From NCBI GenBank assembly GCA_017745595.1, contig WMBV01000024.1, positions 1 through 64,000 on the forward strand: a DNA stretch of 64,000 nt, written 5' to 3'. The position numbers and the translations under genes were made by a program. Positions 36,975 through 45,596 of this stretch are shown here, piece by piece; position 1 is the stretch's first letter, and each line of letters begins with the position of its first letter. A model generated the notes under the pieces. That model worked only from the letters and a program-made list of their open reading frames with translations, was not told the DNA's origin and searched no databases. The DNA comes from Bordetella petrii. GTDB taxonomy: Bacteria > Pseudomonadota > Gammaproteobacteria > Burkholderiales > Burkholderiaceae_B.

Positions 36975-38178
36975 GGGCGGTGGGCTCCTGGGCCATGAAG
37001 TGGCGCCGCTGCGTGGCCAGCAACAGGCCGGACAGCAACGAGGGAATCACAATCAAGACGAATGCAATACGATAGCTGCCGAGCAGCGCGACGATGGCGC
37101 CGAAGGCCGGCGGGCCCAGCACCACGCCCAGAAAGGTGCACGTCAGCGAGCCGCCGGTGGCCAGGCTGGCCTTGCCCGCCGGCGCCTGCCGCGCCACTTC
37201 GGCCAGGTAGACGCCGTTCCAGCCGACCGCGGCCGCGCCCAGCACCATCAGGGCCAGGGCCACCACGGGCGCGGGCGCGCCCGCCGGCAGCAGCGCCAGG
37301 GCCAGCGCGCCCACCGCCATCAGCAAGGCCAGCACCACCAGCATGCGCACCGGGCCCAGGTAGCGGTCGGCGCACCAGCCCCACAGCAGGCGCCCCGCCA
37401 CCCCGGCCACCTGGCCCAGCGACAGCATCATGCCCGCCGCCACCAGCGTATAGGCCAGGCTATGGTGCAGATAGGTGACCAGGTAGGCGCTGAACGACCA
37501 CTGCACGGCCGAGAAGCACAGCGACGCGCCGGCCAGCAGCGCCAGCGGGCGCCGCGAAAAAATCAGGGCAAGCGGCGCGCGCAAGTCGGCCAGCCCCACG
37601 CGCCGGCCCGGCCGGCGGTCGGCGTCCAGTCCGGCGCGCACCGTCTGCGCCAGGGCCGCGCAGGCCAGGCAGGCCAGCGCCGTCGCCAGCAGCGCGCCGC
37701 GCCAGCCCATGGCGATTTCCATCTTGGGCGCCAGCAGCCCGGCCAGCACGCCGCCCAGCGGCACGCCCGTCTGTTTGATGGAAAACACGAACGACATGCG
37801 GTGCGCCGGCGTGGTCTGGACCAGCAGATGCGAACTGGCCGGCGTAATGGGCCCGTAGCCCAGGCCCAGCAGCACGGCGCCCGCCGCCAGCAGCGCCAGC
37901 TGGCCCGACAGGCTGCACAGCAGGCCCGCCGCGCACAGCGCCAGCCCCACCTGGCTGGCCCGGATGGCGCCCAGCCGGGCCACCCAGTTGCCGGCCATCA
38001 GGCTGCCCGCCATGGCGCCCACATAGACCAGCGACACATAGACACCGACCATTTCCGCGCCGATGCCGGCGGCCGCGCTGAGCACCGGGGCCAGCACCGG
38101 CACCACCAGCGCGGCCGCGGCGACCAGCGACTGCACGGCCAGCGTGATGGCGAGTACACCGGTCCCGGCGACTTTCAC
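36958..38178 (-). CDS. Major facilitator superfamily permease
   Basis: This 406-residue protein has twelve hydrophobic helices. The cytoplasmic loop motif appears as GNWVARLGAIRASQVG (about 68-83) and FSIKQTGVPLGGVLAG marks the middle. It starts with GTG at 38178, which overlaps the TGA of the GntR gene (GTGA), a strong sign of coupling. It is a second transport system in an operon that already has a TRAP carrier; it could import an alternative substrate or export an acid product. The substrate is unknown. Confidence 0.85.
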   Translation of the reverse strand: MKVAGTGVLAITLAVQSLVAAAALVVPVLAPVLSAAAGIGAEMVGVYVSLVYVGAMAGSLMAGNWVARLGAIRASQVGLALCAAGLLCSLSGQLALLAAGAVLLGLGYGPITPASSHLLVQTTPAHRMSFVFSIKQTGVPLGGVLAGLLAPKMEIAMGWRGALLATALACLACAALAQTVRAGLDADRRPGRRVGLADLRAPLALIFSRRPLALLAGASLCFSAVQWSFSAYLVTYLHHSLAYTLVAAGMMLSLGQVAGVAGRLLWGWCADRYLGPVRMLVVLALLMAVGALALALLPAGAPAPVVALALMVLGAAAVGWNGVYLAEVARQAPAGKASLATGGSLTCTFLGVVLGPPAFGAIVALLGSYRIAFVLIVIPSLLSGLLLATQRRHFMAQEPTAHASSA

Positions 38179-38933
38179 GCCGATACCTGCCAGTCGCGCC
38201 GGAACGATTCGCGGTAGCTGAAGCGGTCGGCGGGATGCACGCTGACGGCCAGCTCGACCAGCGCATCGCGGGCATCGAGATAGCGGCGCTCGAGGCGCAG
38301 CCCCGCCGAGCCGGGCTTGACGCCCAGGCGCCGCGCCGCGGCCTTGTCCAGCACCACGGCGCGGATATCCTGGTGCACGGTCTTGATCTGCAGGTCGAAC
38401 TGTTCTTCCAGCACGGCATACAGGGCGCGCGTCATGCGCCCCCGCACCCCCGACACCGCGCGGAAGGCGGGCGCGATGTAGGCGTCGGTCATGGAGATGG
38501 GCGCATCGTGGGCTTCGGTGTAGCGCAGCCCCCAGACGTGCAGCCAGGTCTCGCCGGCCGAGGCTTCCAGCGTGTCGGCCAGCTCGCCGCTGACTTCCAG
38601 CAGCGCCTGGCCTTCGATTTCCAGCGTCGTCTCGTAGGCATACTGGCGCAGATCGGTAATGCCCGACATGGTCTGCGTGTACTGGGTGACCGGGGCCGTG
38701 GCCAGCACGCGGCTGCCCACGCCGGGCTGGCGCGTCACCATGCCCATCTGCACCAATTGCTTGACGGCCTCGCGGACGGTGAAGCGCGACACGCCGAACT
38801 GGTCGCACAGTTCGAACTCGGTGGGCAGCAAGCCGCCCACCGGGTAACGGCCGGAACGTATTTCGTGGACCAGGGTGGTGGCCAGCTGCAGGTAGCGCGG
38901 CCGGCCGCCGGGCGCTTCGATCTTCAAGGTCAT
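38175..38933 (-). CDS. GntR-family regulator, HutC/UTRA type
   Basis: This 252-residue regulator has a winged helix at about 10-80 (PRYLQLATTLVHEIRSGRY, FGVSRFTVREAVKQLVQMG, and the wing TRQPGVGSRVL) and a UTRA effector domain (about 100-245). It is embedded in the middle of the 12-gene operon with 4-bp overlaps on both sides, so it is made together with the enzymes and probably controls them. The effector is likely an intermediate such as an acyl-CoA or dicarboxylate. Confidence 0.9.
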   Translation of the reverse strand: MTLKIEAPGGRPRYLQLATTLVHEIRSGRYPVGGLLPTEFELCDQFGVSRFTVREAVKQLVQMGMVTRQPGVGSRVLATAPVTQYTQTMSGITDLRQYAYETTLEIEGQALLEVSGELADTLEASAGETWLHVWGLRYTEAHDAPISMTDAYIAPAFRAVSGVRGRMTRALYAVLEEQFDLQIKTVHQDIRAVVLDKAAARRLGVKPGSAGLRLERRYLDARDALVELAVSVHPADRFSYRESFRRDWQVSA

Positions 38934-40120
38934 AGAACTGCGGTCTTCCTAAGGCCGGCGATCTGGTCGGGGGTGTAGCCCGCCTGCGCCAGCAGCTCAT
39001 CGGTATCGGCGCCCATGGCCGGCGCGGCCCGCGCCAGCGGGGTTTCTCCGGGGCAGCGGATCGGCGAGGCCACGCTTCTGACGGCGCGGCCTTCGGCATC
39101 GTGGGCATCGAGCAGGCAATCGCGCGCATGCACGAAGGGGTTGTCCAACGCCTGCGCCACATCATAAACCGGCGCCGCCGGGACCTGCCCGGCAAAGCGC
39201 CCCATCCAGTTGGCCGTGGTGTCGGTCATGAACACGGCCTCGAGTTCCTGGTTGAAACGCTCGCGGTTGCGCAGGCGGTCGCGGAAGCTGCGGTAATCGG
39301 GGTTTTCGGCCCACTCGGGATGCCCCATGGCCCGCGCCAGCAGGGGCCAGAATTTTTCCTTGTTGCACATGACGAAGATCCAGCTGTCGGCGGTGCGGTA
39401 CAGCTGGCTGGGCACCAGCGACGGATGCCCCGAGCGGGGCGCGCGCCCCGTTTCGTGGCCGCCGTTCAGGTACCAGGTGGCCACGTAGCACAGGTTGTGC
39501 AGGGCCACGTCGAACAGGCTGACGTCGACATCGCGCCCCACCCCGCTCTGGCGCGCGCCCAGCACCGCCGAGACCAGCCCCAGCGCGGCGGTGGTGCCCG
39601 TCATCAAATCGATGACCGACAAGCCGAAGCGGGCGGGCGGCCCGTCGGGCTCGCCGGTCAGCGACAGATAGCCGGCCTCGGCCTGCATCAGGTAGTCGTA
39701 GCCCGGCCAGCCGGCGCGTTCGCCCTCGCGGCCGTAGGCCGACAGGTGCACGCACACGATGTCGCGCCGCACTTCGCGCAGGGCCTCGTAGGTCAGCCCC
39801 AGCCGGCCCGGCAAGTCGCCGCGCAGGTTGTTGAATACCGCGTCGGCATGCCGGCACAGGTCGTGCAGCACCTGCCGCCCCGCGGGATGCTTCAGGTCGA
39901 GCGTGACGCTTTTCTTGTTGCGGTTGAAGGCCTGGTAGAAATGGCTGTCGCCCGGCCCGAAATAATGCGGCCCCACGGCCCGACCCACGTCGCCGCCGTC
40001 GCGGGGGTTTTCGATCTTGATGACCTCGGCGCCCAGGTCGGCCAGGTGCTGCGTGCCGAAGGGGCCCGCGCCATACTGCTCTACCGAGACGATGCGCAAT
40101 CCTGTCAGCGGCAGGGTCAT
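38930..40120 (-). CDS. CaiB/BaiF family III CoA-transferase
   Basis: This 396-residue family III CoA-transferase starts LTGLRIVSVEQYGAGPFGTQ, followed by LADLGAEVIKIENPRDGGD. The catalytic aspartate is the one in SVIDLMTGTTAALGLV (about residue 170), by analogy with formyl-CoA transferase Asp169. It would move CoA from a donor such as succinyl-CoA to the operon's free acid. It overlaps the acyl-CoA dehydrogenase and the GntR gene by 4 bp each. The N-terminus fits the ATG at 40120. Confidence 0.9.
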   Translation of the reverse strand: MTLPLTGLRIVSVEQYGAGPFGTQHLADLGAEVIKIENPRDGGDVGRAVGPHYFGPGDSHFYQAFNRNKKSVTLDLKHPAGRQVLHDLCRHADAVFNNLRGDLPGRLGLTYEALREVRRDIVCVHLSAYGREGERAGWPGYDYLMQAEAGYLSLTGEPDGPPARFGLSVIDLMTGTTAALGLVSAVLGARQSGVGRDVDVSLFDVALHNLCYVATWYLNGGHETGRAPRSGHPSLVPSQLYRTADSWIFVMCNKEKFWPLLARAMGHPEWAENPDYRSFRDRLRNRERFNQELEAVFMTDTTANWMGRFAGQVPAAPVYDVAQALDNPFVHARDCLLDAHDAEGRAVRSVASPIRCPGETPLARAAPAMGADTDELLAQAGYTPDQIAGLRKTAVL

Positions 40121-41271
40121 ATGCGGTTCCTTTCCACCAGTTGTTTGGCGATGATGATGCGCTGCATCTCGTTGGTGCCTTCGCCGATCACCAGCAGCGG
40201 CGCATCGCGGTAAAAGCGCTCGACCAGGTATTCTTTCGAATACCCGTAGCCGCCGTGGATGCGCACGGCCTCCAGGCTGTTTTCCACGGCCGCTTCGGTG
40301 GAGAACAGCTTGGCCATGCCGGCTTCCATGTCGCAGCGGTCGCCGCGGTCGTAGGCCTCGGCCGCGCGCAAGGTCAGCAGCCGCGACGCCTCGGTGCGCG
40401 TGGCCATGTCGCCCAGCTTGGTCTGGATGGCCTGGTGCTCGCAAATGGGCTTGCCGAAGGTCTTGCGCTGCTGGGCGTATTTCACCGCCTCGCGCAGCGC
40501 GGCCTGGGCCACCCCCACGCCGCGCGCCGCCACGTTGATGCGGCCCAGCTCCAGGCCGTTCAACACCATCTGCAGGCCGCGTCCCTCGACGCCGCCGATC
40601 AGGCGGTCGGCCGGGATGCGATAGTCTTCGAACACCAGCTCGGTCGAATCGATGCCCTTGTAGCCCAGCTTTTCCAGCTGGCGGCTGACCGTGAAGCCCG
40701 GGCCTTTCTCGGCGATGAACAGGCTCATGCCCTTGTGGCGCGGTTCGGCCTGCGGGTCCGTCTTGACCAGCAGGGCGAAGCAATTGCCATGGTAGCCATT
40801 GGTGATCCACATCTTGCTGCCGTTGATCACGTACGCATCGCCGTCGCGGCGCGCCACGGTGCGGATGGCCTGCAGGTCGGTGCCGCAATCGGGCTCGGTC
40901 AGGCCGATGCCGCCGCGCAGCTCGCCGGTGGCAAAGCGCGGCAGATAGGCGCGTTTCTGGGCCTCGGTGCCGTTGCGCTGCACGGCGGCGGCCATGATCA
41001 GGTGCGAATTCAGAATGCCCGACAGCGACATCCATTCTTCCGAGATGCGCTCGATGATCTTGGCGTAGGTCACGGTAGACAGGCCCAGCCCGCCGTATTC
41101 CGGCTCGATCAGGCAGCCGAACAGGCCCATCGCCTTCATTTTTTCGACGATCTCTACGGGATAGACGTCGTCGTGCTCGAACTGCCAGACATGCGGCCGT
41201 ACCTCTTGCTCGAGAAAGCGGCCCACCATATCCAGGATCAGTGTTTCCTGGCTCTCGTCATGTGCGGTCAT
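40117..41271 (-). CDS. Acyl-CoA dehydrogenase
   Basis: This 384-residue FAD enzyme would introduce an alpha,beta double bond into an acyl-CoA and pass electrons to ETF. It has GGIGLTEPDCGTDLQAIRTVA (about 114-134), MWITNGYHGNCFALLVKTD (about 153-171), and RKTFGKPICEHQAIQTKLGD near 268. The catalytic Glu is in LLVIGEGTNEMQRIII near residue 368, the MCAD-type position. With CaiB and MaoC, the likely substrate is a short dicarboxylyl- or methyl-branched acyl-CoA. It starts 27 bp after the MmgE/PrpD gene. Confidence 0.93.
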   Translation of the reverse strand: MTAHDESQETLILDMVGRFLEQEVRPHVWQFEHDDVYPVEIVEKMKAMGLFGCLIEPEYGGLGLSTVTYAKIIERISEEWMSLSGILNSHLIMAAAVQRNGTEAQKRAYLPRFATGELRGGIGLTEPDCGTDLQAIRTVARRDGDAYVINGSKMWITNGYHGNCFALLVKTDPQAEPRHKGMSLFIAEKGPGFTVSRQLEKLGYKGIDSTELVFEDYRIPADRLIGGVEGRGLQMVLNGLELGRINVAARGVGVAQAALREAVKYAQQRKTFGKPICEHQAIQTKLGDMATRTEASRLLTLRAAEAYDRGDRCDMEAGMAKLFSTEAAVENSLEAVRIHGGYGYSKEYLVERFYRDAPLLVIGEGTNEMQRIIIAKQLVERNRI

Positions 41272-41298
41272 ACAGGTTCTCCTTGAAATCGTTTGCGC

Positions 41299-42699
41299 TC
41301 AGGCCTGGCCCAGGCGGGCCGCCAGGGCCCGAGCCGGCCCTTGTTCCAGGCCGAGCACGCATTGTTCGATGTCGGCGGCGCGCTCGGCCGATACCTGGCG
41401 CAGCGCGTTGTCGCGATATTTGGCGCGGATGTCCGCGGCGGTGAGCGGGCGGTCTTCGGCGCCGCGGTTGACCGCCTCGCGCTCGCGCAGGGTGCGGCCG
41501 TCGCGCAACTCCACGATCACTTCGCCGCCGTAGTGCAGCGGGAAGTCGCTGTCGGGGTCGCTCCGGTAATCGGTTACGGCGGCCAGGCCCAGCACGGCGG
41601 GGTCGCGCAACGCGGCCTCTTCCAGGTCGTCCAGCGTCAGCCGTCCCTTGCACAACGCGGTACCCACCAGGTACGGAATGCTGAACTGCGCTTCGTAGCT
41701 GTTGGCGGGCCGGCGCTTGGCGGCCTCGGGCTCGCACACGGTCTTCACCACCTCGGCCGGCACCAGCACCGTGATGCGGCGCACCTGCCCGGCGCGCACG
41801 CCGCGCGCATGCAGGCGCGCCGCCGCATCGATGGCGGCATGCGTGAAATGGCAGGCCGGCAGCGGCTTGACCGACACGCGCTGGACCTCCCACAAGGTGC
41901 CGAGCCCGGCGGTCGCCAGGCCGAGGTCGTAGCCGGCCGCGCCCAGGTGGCTGGCATACAGGCCGAAGCGGCCTTCATAGGCCAGCCGGGTGCCCGTATA
42001 ACCGTGCTTGCCGAAGGTGGCGGCGGTGATGCCAGCGCCCGCGGCCCAGCCGGGGTGCATGCGCTTGTTCCAGGCCCCGTCGTTCAGGAATTCCAGGCTG
42101 CCCGAGGCGGTGGACAGCGCGATGCCTTGCGCGTCGACCATCTGCCGCTTATCCAGGCCCAGCAGCCAGCCGGCGGCCAGCGTGCAGCCAAAGGTGCCGA
42201 TCAGCCCGGTGGGATGAAAGCCCACCTGGTGAAAGCCGCCCTTGGCCACCGCGCCCAGGCGCGTGGCCACTTCCATGCCCAGCACGTACGCCGCCACCAT
42301 GTCGGCGCCGGACCGGTCGTCGCGCGCGGCCAGCGCCAGCACGGCCGGCAGGACCGACGCCGTGGCGTGGATCACGCCGCGCGCATGGGTGTCGTCGTAG
42401 TCCAGGCCATGAACGAGCACGCCATTGGCCAGCGCCGCGTTGCGGACATCCATGCGCAGCCCGGATCCGATCACCACGCTGTCGCCGCCGCCATCCAGCT
42501 CGCCGATGGCCGCCAGCGCGCGGCGCGAGAACTCATAGCCGTGCGAGGCCAGCGCGATGCCGATCGAGTCCAGCATCAGCAGCCGGGCGCGCTCGCGGAC
42601 TTCGGCGGGAATGCCCGCGACATCGAAGCCCGCGGCGTACCGCGCCAGCGTCTCGGAAAGCGCCAGCCCCGTGGCCGGCGCGCCTGCGTGGTCTTTCAT
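41299..42699 (-). CDS. MmgE/PrpD-family protein
   Basis: This 466-residue protein belongs to the 2-methylcitrate dehydratase/cis-aconitate decarboxylase superfamily. It shows the family blocks DSIGIALASHGYEFSRRAL (about 45-63), NGVLVHGLDYDDTHARGVIH (about 93-112), GFHPTGLIGTFG and PACHFTHAAIDAA. Known members dehydrate 2-methylcitrate or decarboxylate cis-aconitate to itaconate; many remain uncharacterised. The usual prpB/prpC partners are absent, so propionate catabolism is unlikely. It lies 17 bp after dctM and before the acyl-CoA dehydrogenase gene. Confidence 0.9.
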   Translation of the reverse strand: MKDHAGAPATGLALSETLARYAAGFDVAGIPAEVRERARLLMLDSIGIALASHGYEFSRRALAAIGELDGGGDSVVIGSGLRMDVRNAALANGVLVHGLDYDDTHARGVIHATASVLPAVLALAARDDRSGADMVAAYVLGMEVATRLGAVAKGGFHQVGFHPTGLIGTFGCTLAAGWLLGLDKRQMVDAQGIALSTASGSLEFLNDGAWNKRMHPGWAAGAGITAATFGKHGYTGTRLAYEGRFGLYASHLGAAGYDLGLATAGLGTLWEVQRVSVKPLPACHFTHAAIDAAARLHARGVRAGQVRRITVLVPAEVVKTVCEPEAAKRRPANSYEAQFSIPYLVGTALCKGRLTLDDLEEAALRDPAVLGLAAVTDYRSDPDSDFPLHYGGEVIVELRDGRTLREREAVNRGAEDRPLTAADIRAKYRDNALRQVSAERAADIEQCVLGLEQGPARALAARLGQA

Positions 42700-42716
42700 A
42701 CCGATTCTCCTGTGTA

Positions 42717-43988
42717 TTAGCTCACCAGCACCAGCGACAGCGCGGGCACATAAGTAATGAGCGCCAGCGACACCAGCCGCGTGGCATAGAACGGCAACAC
42801 GCCGCGCGCCACCTCTTCGACGGGTATGCGCGCAATGCCGCTCATGACGAACAGGTTCAGGCCGATGGGCGGCGTCAGCGTGGCGATCTCGACGTTGGCC
42901 ACCATGATCACGGCGAAGTGCACCGGATCGATGCCCAGGTGCGTGGCCATGGGAAACAGCAGCGGCGCGGTCAGCACGATCATGGCCACGCCGTCCAGGA
43001 ACATGCCCAGCAGCAGCAGCACGGCATTGGCCAGCAGCAGGAACTGCCAGGGCTGCATGTCCATGCGCTCCATGAAGCCGATCAACGACGCCGACACGCC
43101 CATGCGCGCCAAGATGAAGCCGATCAGGCTGCCGCCCATGACCACCATGAAGATCATGGTGGATTGCAGGATGGATTCCTGGGACACCTGCCACACCGCG
43201 CGCCAGTTCATGGTGCGGTACACCAGCACGCACAGCAGGGCCGCGTAGCCGGCCGCCACCGCCGACACCTCGGTGGGCGTGAAGATGCCCAGGTAAATGC
43301 TGCCCAGCACCAGCACCGGCATGGACAGGGCGCCCGCCGCGCGCGGCAGGCGCTGCGCGAAGCCGGCCACGTCGGGCTTGCCGGTGGTGGCCCCGTAGCC
43401 ATGGCGGCGCGTCAGCCAGACGGTGGTCAGCAAGAGCAGCGCGGCTTCCATCAGCCCGGGCACGATGCCCGCCACGAACAGCCGGTCCACGGGCAGGCCC
43501 ACGATGGAGCCGATCAGGATGAACCCCAGCGACGGCGGGATCATCAGGCCCAGCGTGCCGCCCACCGCCACCAGCGCGGCCGAGAAGCGCGGCGGATATT
43601 TCTCGCGCTTCAGGCCGTCGACCGTGGCCGCGCCGATGGCGGCGGCCGATCCCACGCTCGAGCCCGACACGGCCGCGAAGAACACGCAGGCCAGCATGAC
43701 CGTCAGCGCCAGCCCGCCGCGCACGCAGCGCACCAGGCTGCCGATCAGCTCGATCATCACGGCGACGATATTGCCGCGCATCATCAGGTTGCCCATCAGC
43801 ACGAACATGGGAATCGCCATCAGCGGGTAGCTGTTGATCGACTTGAAGGCGGTCTGGGCCACCACGGTCAGCGGCACGCCGTTCACCGACATCACCAGGC
43901 CGCTCGATACCAGCCCCATGGCCGTGCCCACGTGGGCGCCCAGGGCCAAAAGCACCAGCAGGCCCGCAACGGAAAGTGCGAGTGTCAT
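42717..43988 (-). CDS. dctM: TRAP transporter large permease subunit (DctM)
   Basis: This 423-residue inner-membrane subunit has about twelve helices and is the ion-coupled channel of a TRAP carrier. The family features include SINSYPLMAIPMFVLMGNLM (about 50-69), SGSSVGSAAAIGAATVDGLK and the C-terminal LNLFVMSGIARIPVEEVARG. It overlaps dctQ by 4 bp. Together with the receptors at 44592 and 47211 it should import a carboxylate or its amide using the sodium gradient. Confidence 0.95.
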   Translation of the reverse strand: MTLALSVAGLLVLLALGAHVGTAMGLVSSGLVMSVNGVPLTVVAQTAFKSINSYPLMAIPMFVLMGNLMMRGNIVAVMIELIGSLVRCVRGGLALTVMLACVFFAAVSGSSVGSAAAIGAATVDGLKREKYPPRFSAALVAVGGTLGLMIPPSLGFILIGSIVGLPVDRLFVAGIVPGLMEAALLLLTTVWLTRRHGYGATTGKPDVAGFAQRLPRAAGALSMPVLVLGSIYLGIFTPTEVSAVAAGYAALLCVLVYRTMNWRAVWQVSQESILQSTMIFMVVMGGSLIGFILARMGVSASLIGFMERMDMQPWQFLLLANAVLLLLGMFLDGVAMIVLTAPLLFPMATHLGIDPVHFAVIMVANVEIATLTPPIGLNLFVMSGIARIPVEEVARGVLPFYATRLVSLALITYVPALSLVLVS

Positions 43989-44605
43989 AGCAGCGGCTCC
44001 TGCGTCATGGCGGCGGCCACGCCGGCATCGGGCTCGTCATCGAGGGGCTCGGGCGCAAACGGATCGCCCCACCGCCACGCGTACCAGGCCGCGCACGCGT
44101 AATACAGGAACAGCGCCACGCCCCCTACCGGCATGGCCAGGAACAACATCCACATCGGCAATTCCAGCGACGACTCCGACACCATGCCCATGGTGTAGAA
44201 CCGCAGCACCTGCGGAATGGACGAATACGCCAGGATGAATGCGAAGACCATGCCGGCCGCGCACGACAGCAGCCACACCGCCCGCTGCACCGCCGGCGGC
44301 AGCCGCTGCACCAGCAGCTCGGTGCGGATGTGGCAGTGGCGGAAGCCCGCCACGCCCAGCGTCAGGAAGAAGGCCCAGACCATCAGGAAGCGCACCGACT
44401 CTTCGGCCCAGAAGTAGCTCACGTTCAACGCATACCGGCTGAACCCCTCCAGGATCATGATGGACGTCGCGCCCAGCGCCAGAATGGTGGCCACCGCCAA
44501 TACCAGCCGCGACGCCCAGCCCAGCCGGCCGAACGGCGGCGCGGCGCCGGCGGCCGCCCGGCGGGCGGATGTCAGCGAGGGAGACTCCAGTTCACTTGCC
44601 ATCAT
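43985..44605 (-). CDS. dctQ: TRAP transporter small permease subunit (DctQ)
   Basis: This 206-residue protein has four membrane helices, as usual for DctQ, with the characteristic second-helix segment YFWAEESVRFLMVWAFFLTLG (about 75-95) and the following RTELLVQRLPPAVQRAV. The start at 44605 has AAGGAG upstream and lies inside the end of dctP (14-bp overlap). The next codon is also ATG. The C-terminal 25 residues are acidic and cytoplasmic. Confidence 0.92.
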   Translation of the reverse strand: MMASELESPSLTSARRAAAGAAPPFGRLGWASRLVLAVATILALGATSIMILEGFSRYALNVSYFWAEESVRFLMVWAFFLTLGVAGFRHCHIRTELLVQRLPPAVQRAVWLLSCAAGMVFAFILAYSSIPQVLRFYTMGMVSESSLELPMWMLFLAMPVGGVALFLYYACAAWYAWRWGDPFAPEPLDDEPDAGVAAAMTQEPLL

Positions 44606-45596
44606 GGATGCACTCCTTGCGGATCTTTTCCAGTTGCGCAATGGCATCGGCGTGCTTGTCGCGGAATCCCTCGCCCGCCGCCACGAAGCGTTCCTTGAGC
44701 TTCTCGACCTCTGCGGGCGCCATGACGCGGTAATGCCCGCCCTGCGCCACCATCTGCTCGATGAGCTGGCGGTCTTTGGCCACGGTTTCCTGCCATTGGC
44801 GGGCAATGATTTCGTCCAGCACATCGTGAATGACCTTGCGCTGTGAGTCGGGCAGGGAATCGAGCCATTGCCGGTCGACGGTGACGGCCGAGGTGGCCAG
44901 CCCCATGCCGGGCGCCAGGGTGGCGTAGCGGGCGGTATTGCCCAGCACGTCGACCCAGCCGGCGGGCGAGGTCATGGCCCCGTCGATGGCGCCCTGGGAC
45001 AGGGCCGCCGACATTTCCGAGGCCGACATCGAGATCGGGCTGGCCTGCACCGAGCGCATGGCATCCAGCATGATCTGTCCGCCGATCACACGGATTTTTC
45101 GTCCCTTCAGGTCGGACACCTGCTGGATGTCGCGGTCTTTCATCAGGAAGATGAGATCGGCCGTGCGCAGGAAACCCAGCACCCGTATGCCGCGCGGCTC
45201 CAGGTAGCCGGAAATCATGCGCGTGAAGCCGTCGGCGAAGCAGGCATTGGTCATTTCTTCGGTGGTCAGCGCGAACGGCAGGCTCGCCACGCCGACGCGC
45301 GGATCGAACTGCTCCAGGCGCGACGACACCGGCCACACCATGTGCACCGCGCCCGTGCCCAGCGCCGCCAGGCCGTCGCGGTCGTTGTACAGCTGCGAGG
45401 CGGGGAAATACTTGCCCTGTAGGGCGCCATCGGTGCGCTTGTCGACCTCGGCGATGAACTGTTCGATGTACGGGCTGGGGTTGGTGGCCAGCGGAATCTC
45501 GCTGGTGATGATCATTTCCGCCGCGACAGCCGAGGCTCCCCAGCCCATGGCCAGGGCGGCGCACCAGGGCGCGGCCTTGCTCCAGAATGCAGTCAT
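44592..45596 (-). CDS. dctP: TRAP periplasmic receptor (DctP), first copy
   Basis: This 334-residue solute receptor has a signal peptide at about 1-26 (cleavage after VAAE or VAA). The ligand-binding core includes KYFPASQLYNDRDGLAALG and the conserved arginine region KGRKIRVIGGQIMLDAMRS (about 165-183), which in the family grips a carboxylate. It is clearly paralogous to the receptor at 47211: both contain LAALGTGAVHMVWPVS. It lies directly before dctQM and overlaps the amidase by 4 bp. Confidence 0.93.
   Translation of the reverse strand: MTAFWSKAAPWCAALAMGWGASAVAAEMIITSEIPLATNPSPYIEQFIAEVDKRTDGALQGKYFPASQLYNDRDGLAALGTGAVHMVWPVSSRLEQFDPRVGVASLPFALTTEEMTNACFADGFTRMISGYLEPRGIRVLGFLRTADLIFLMKDRDIQQVSDLKGRKIRVIGGQIMLDAMRSVQASPISMSASEMSAALSQGAIDGAMTSPAGWVDVLGNTARYATLAPGMGLATSAVTVDRQWLDSLPDSQRKVIHDVLDEIIARQWQETVAKDRQLIEQMVAQGGHYRVMAPAEVEKLKERFVAAGEGFRDKHADAIAQLEKIRKECIHDGK

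Noticed and set aside
36220-38217. A 665-residue open frame on the plus strand
   Set aside because: Lies opposite the citE-like and MFS genes, and its second half is low-complexity Gln/His/Arg-rich.
41299-42699. 2-methylcitrate dehydratase of propionate catabolism
   Set aside because: The family is right, but prpB and prpC are absent and the operon encodes another route.
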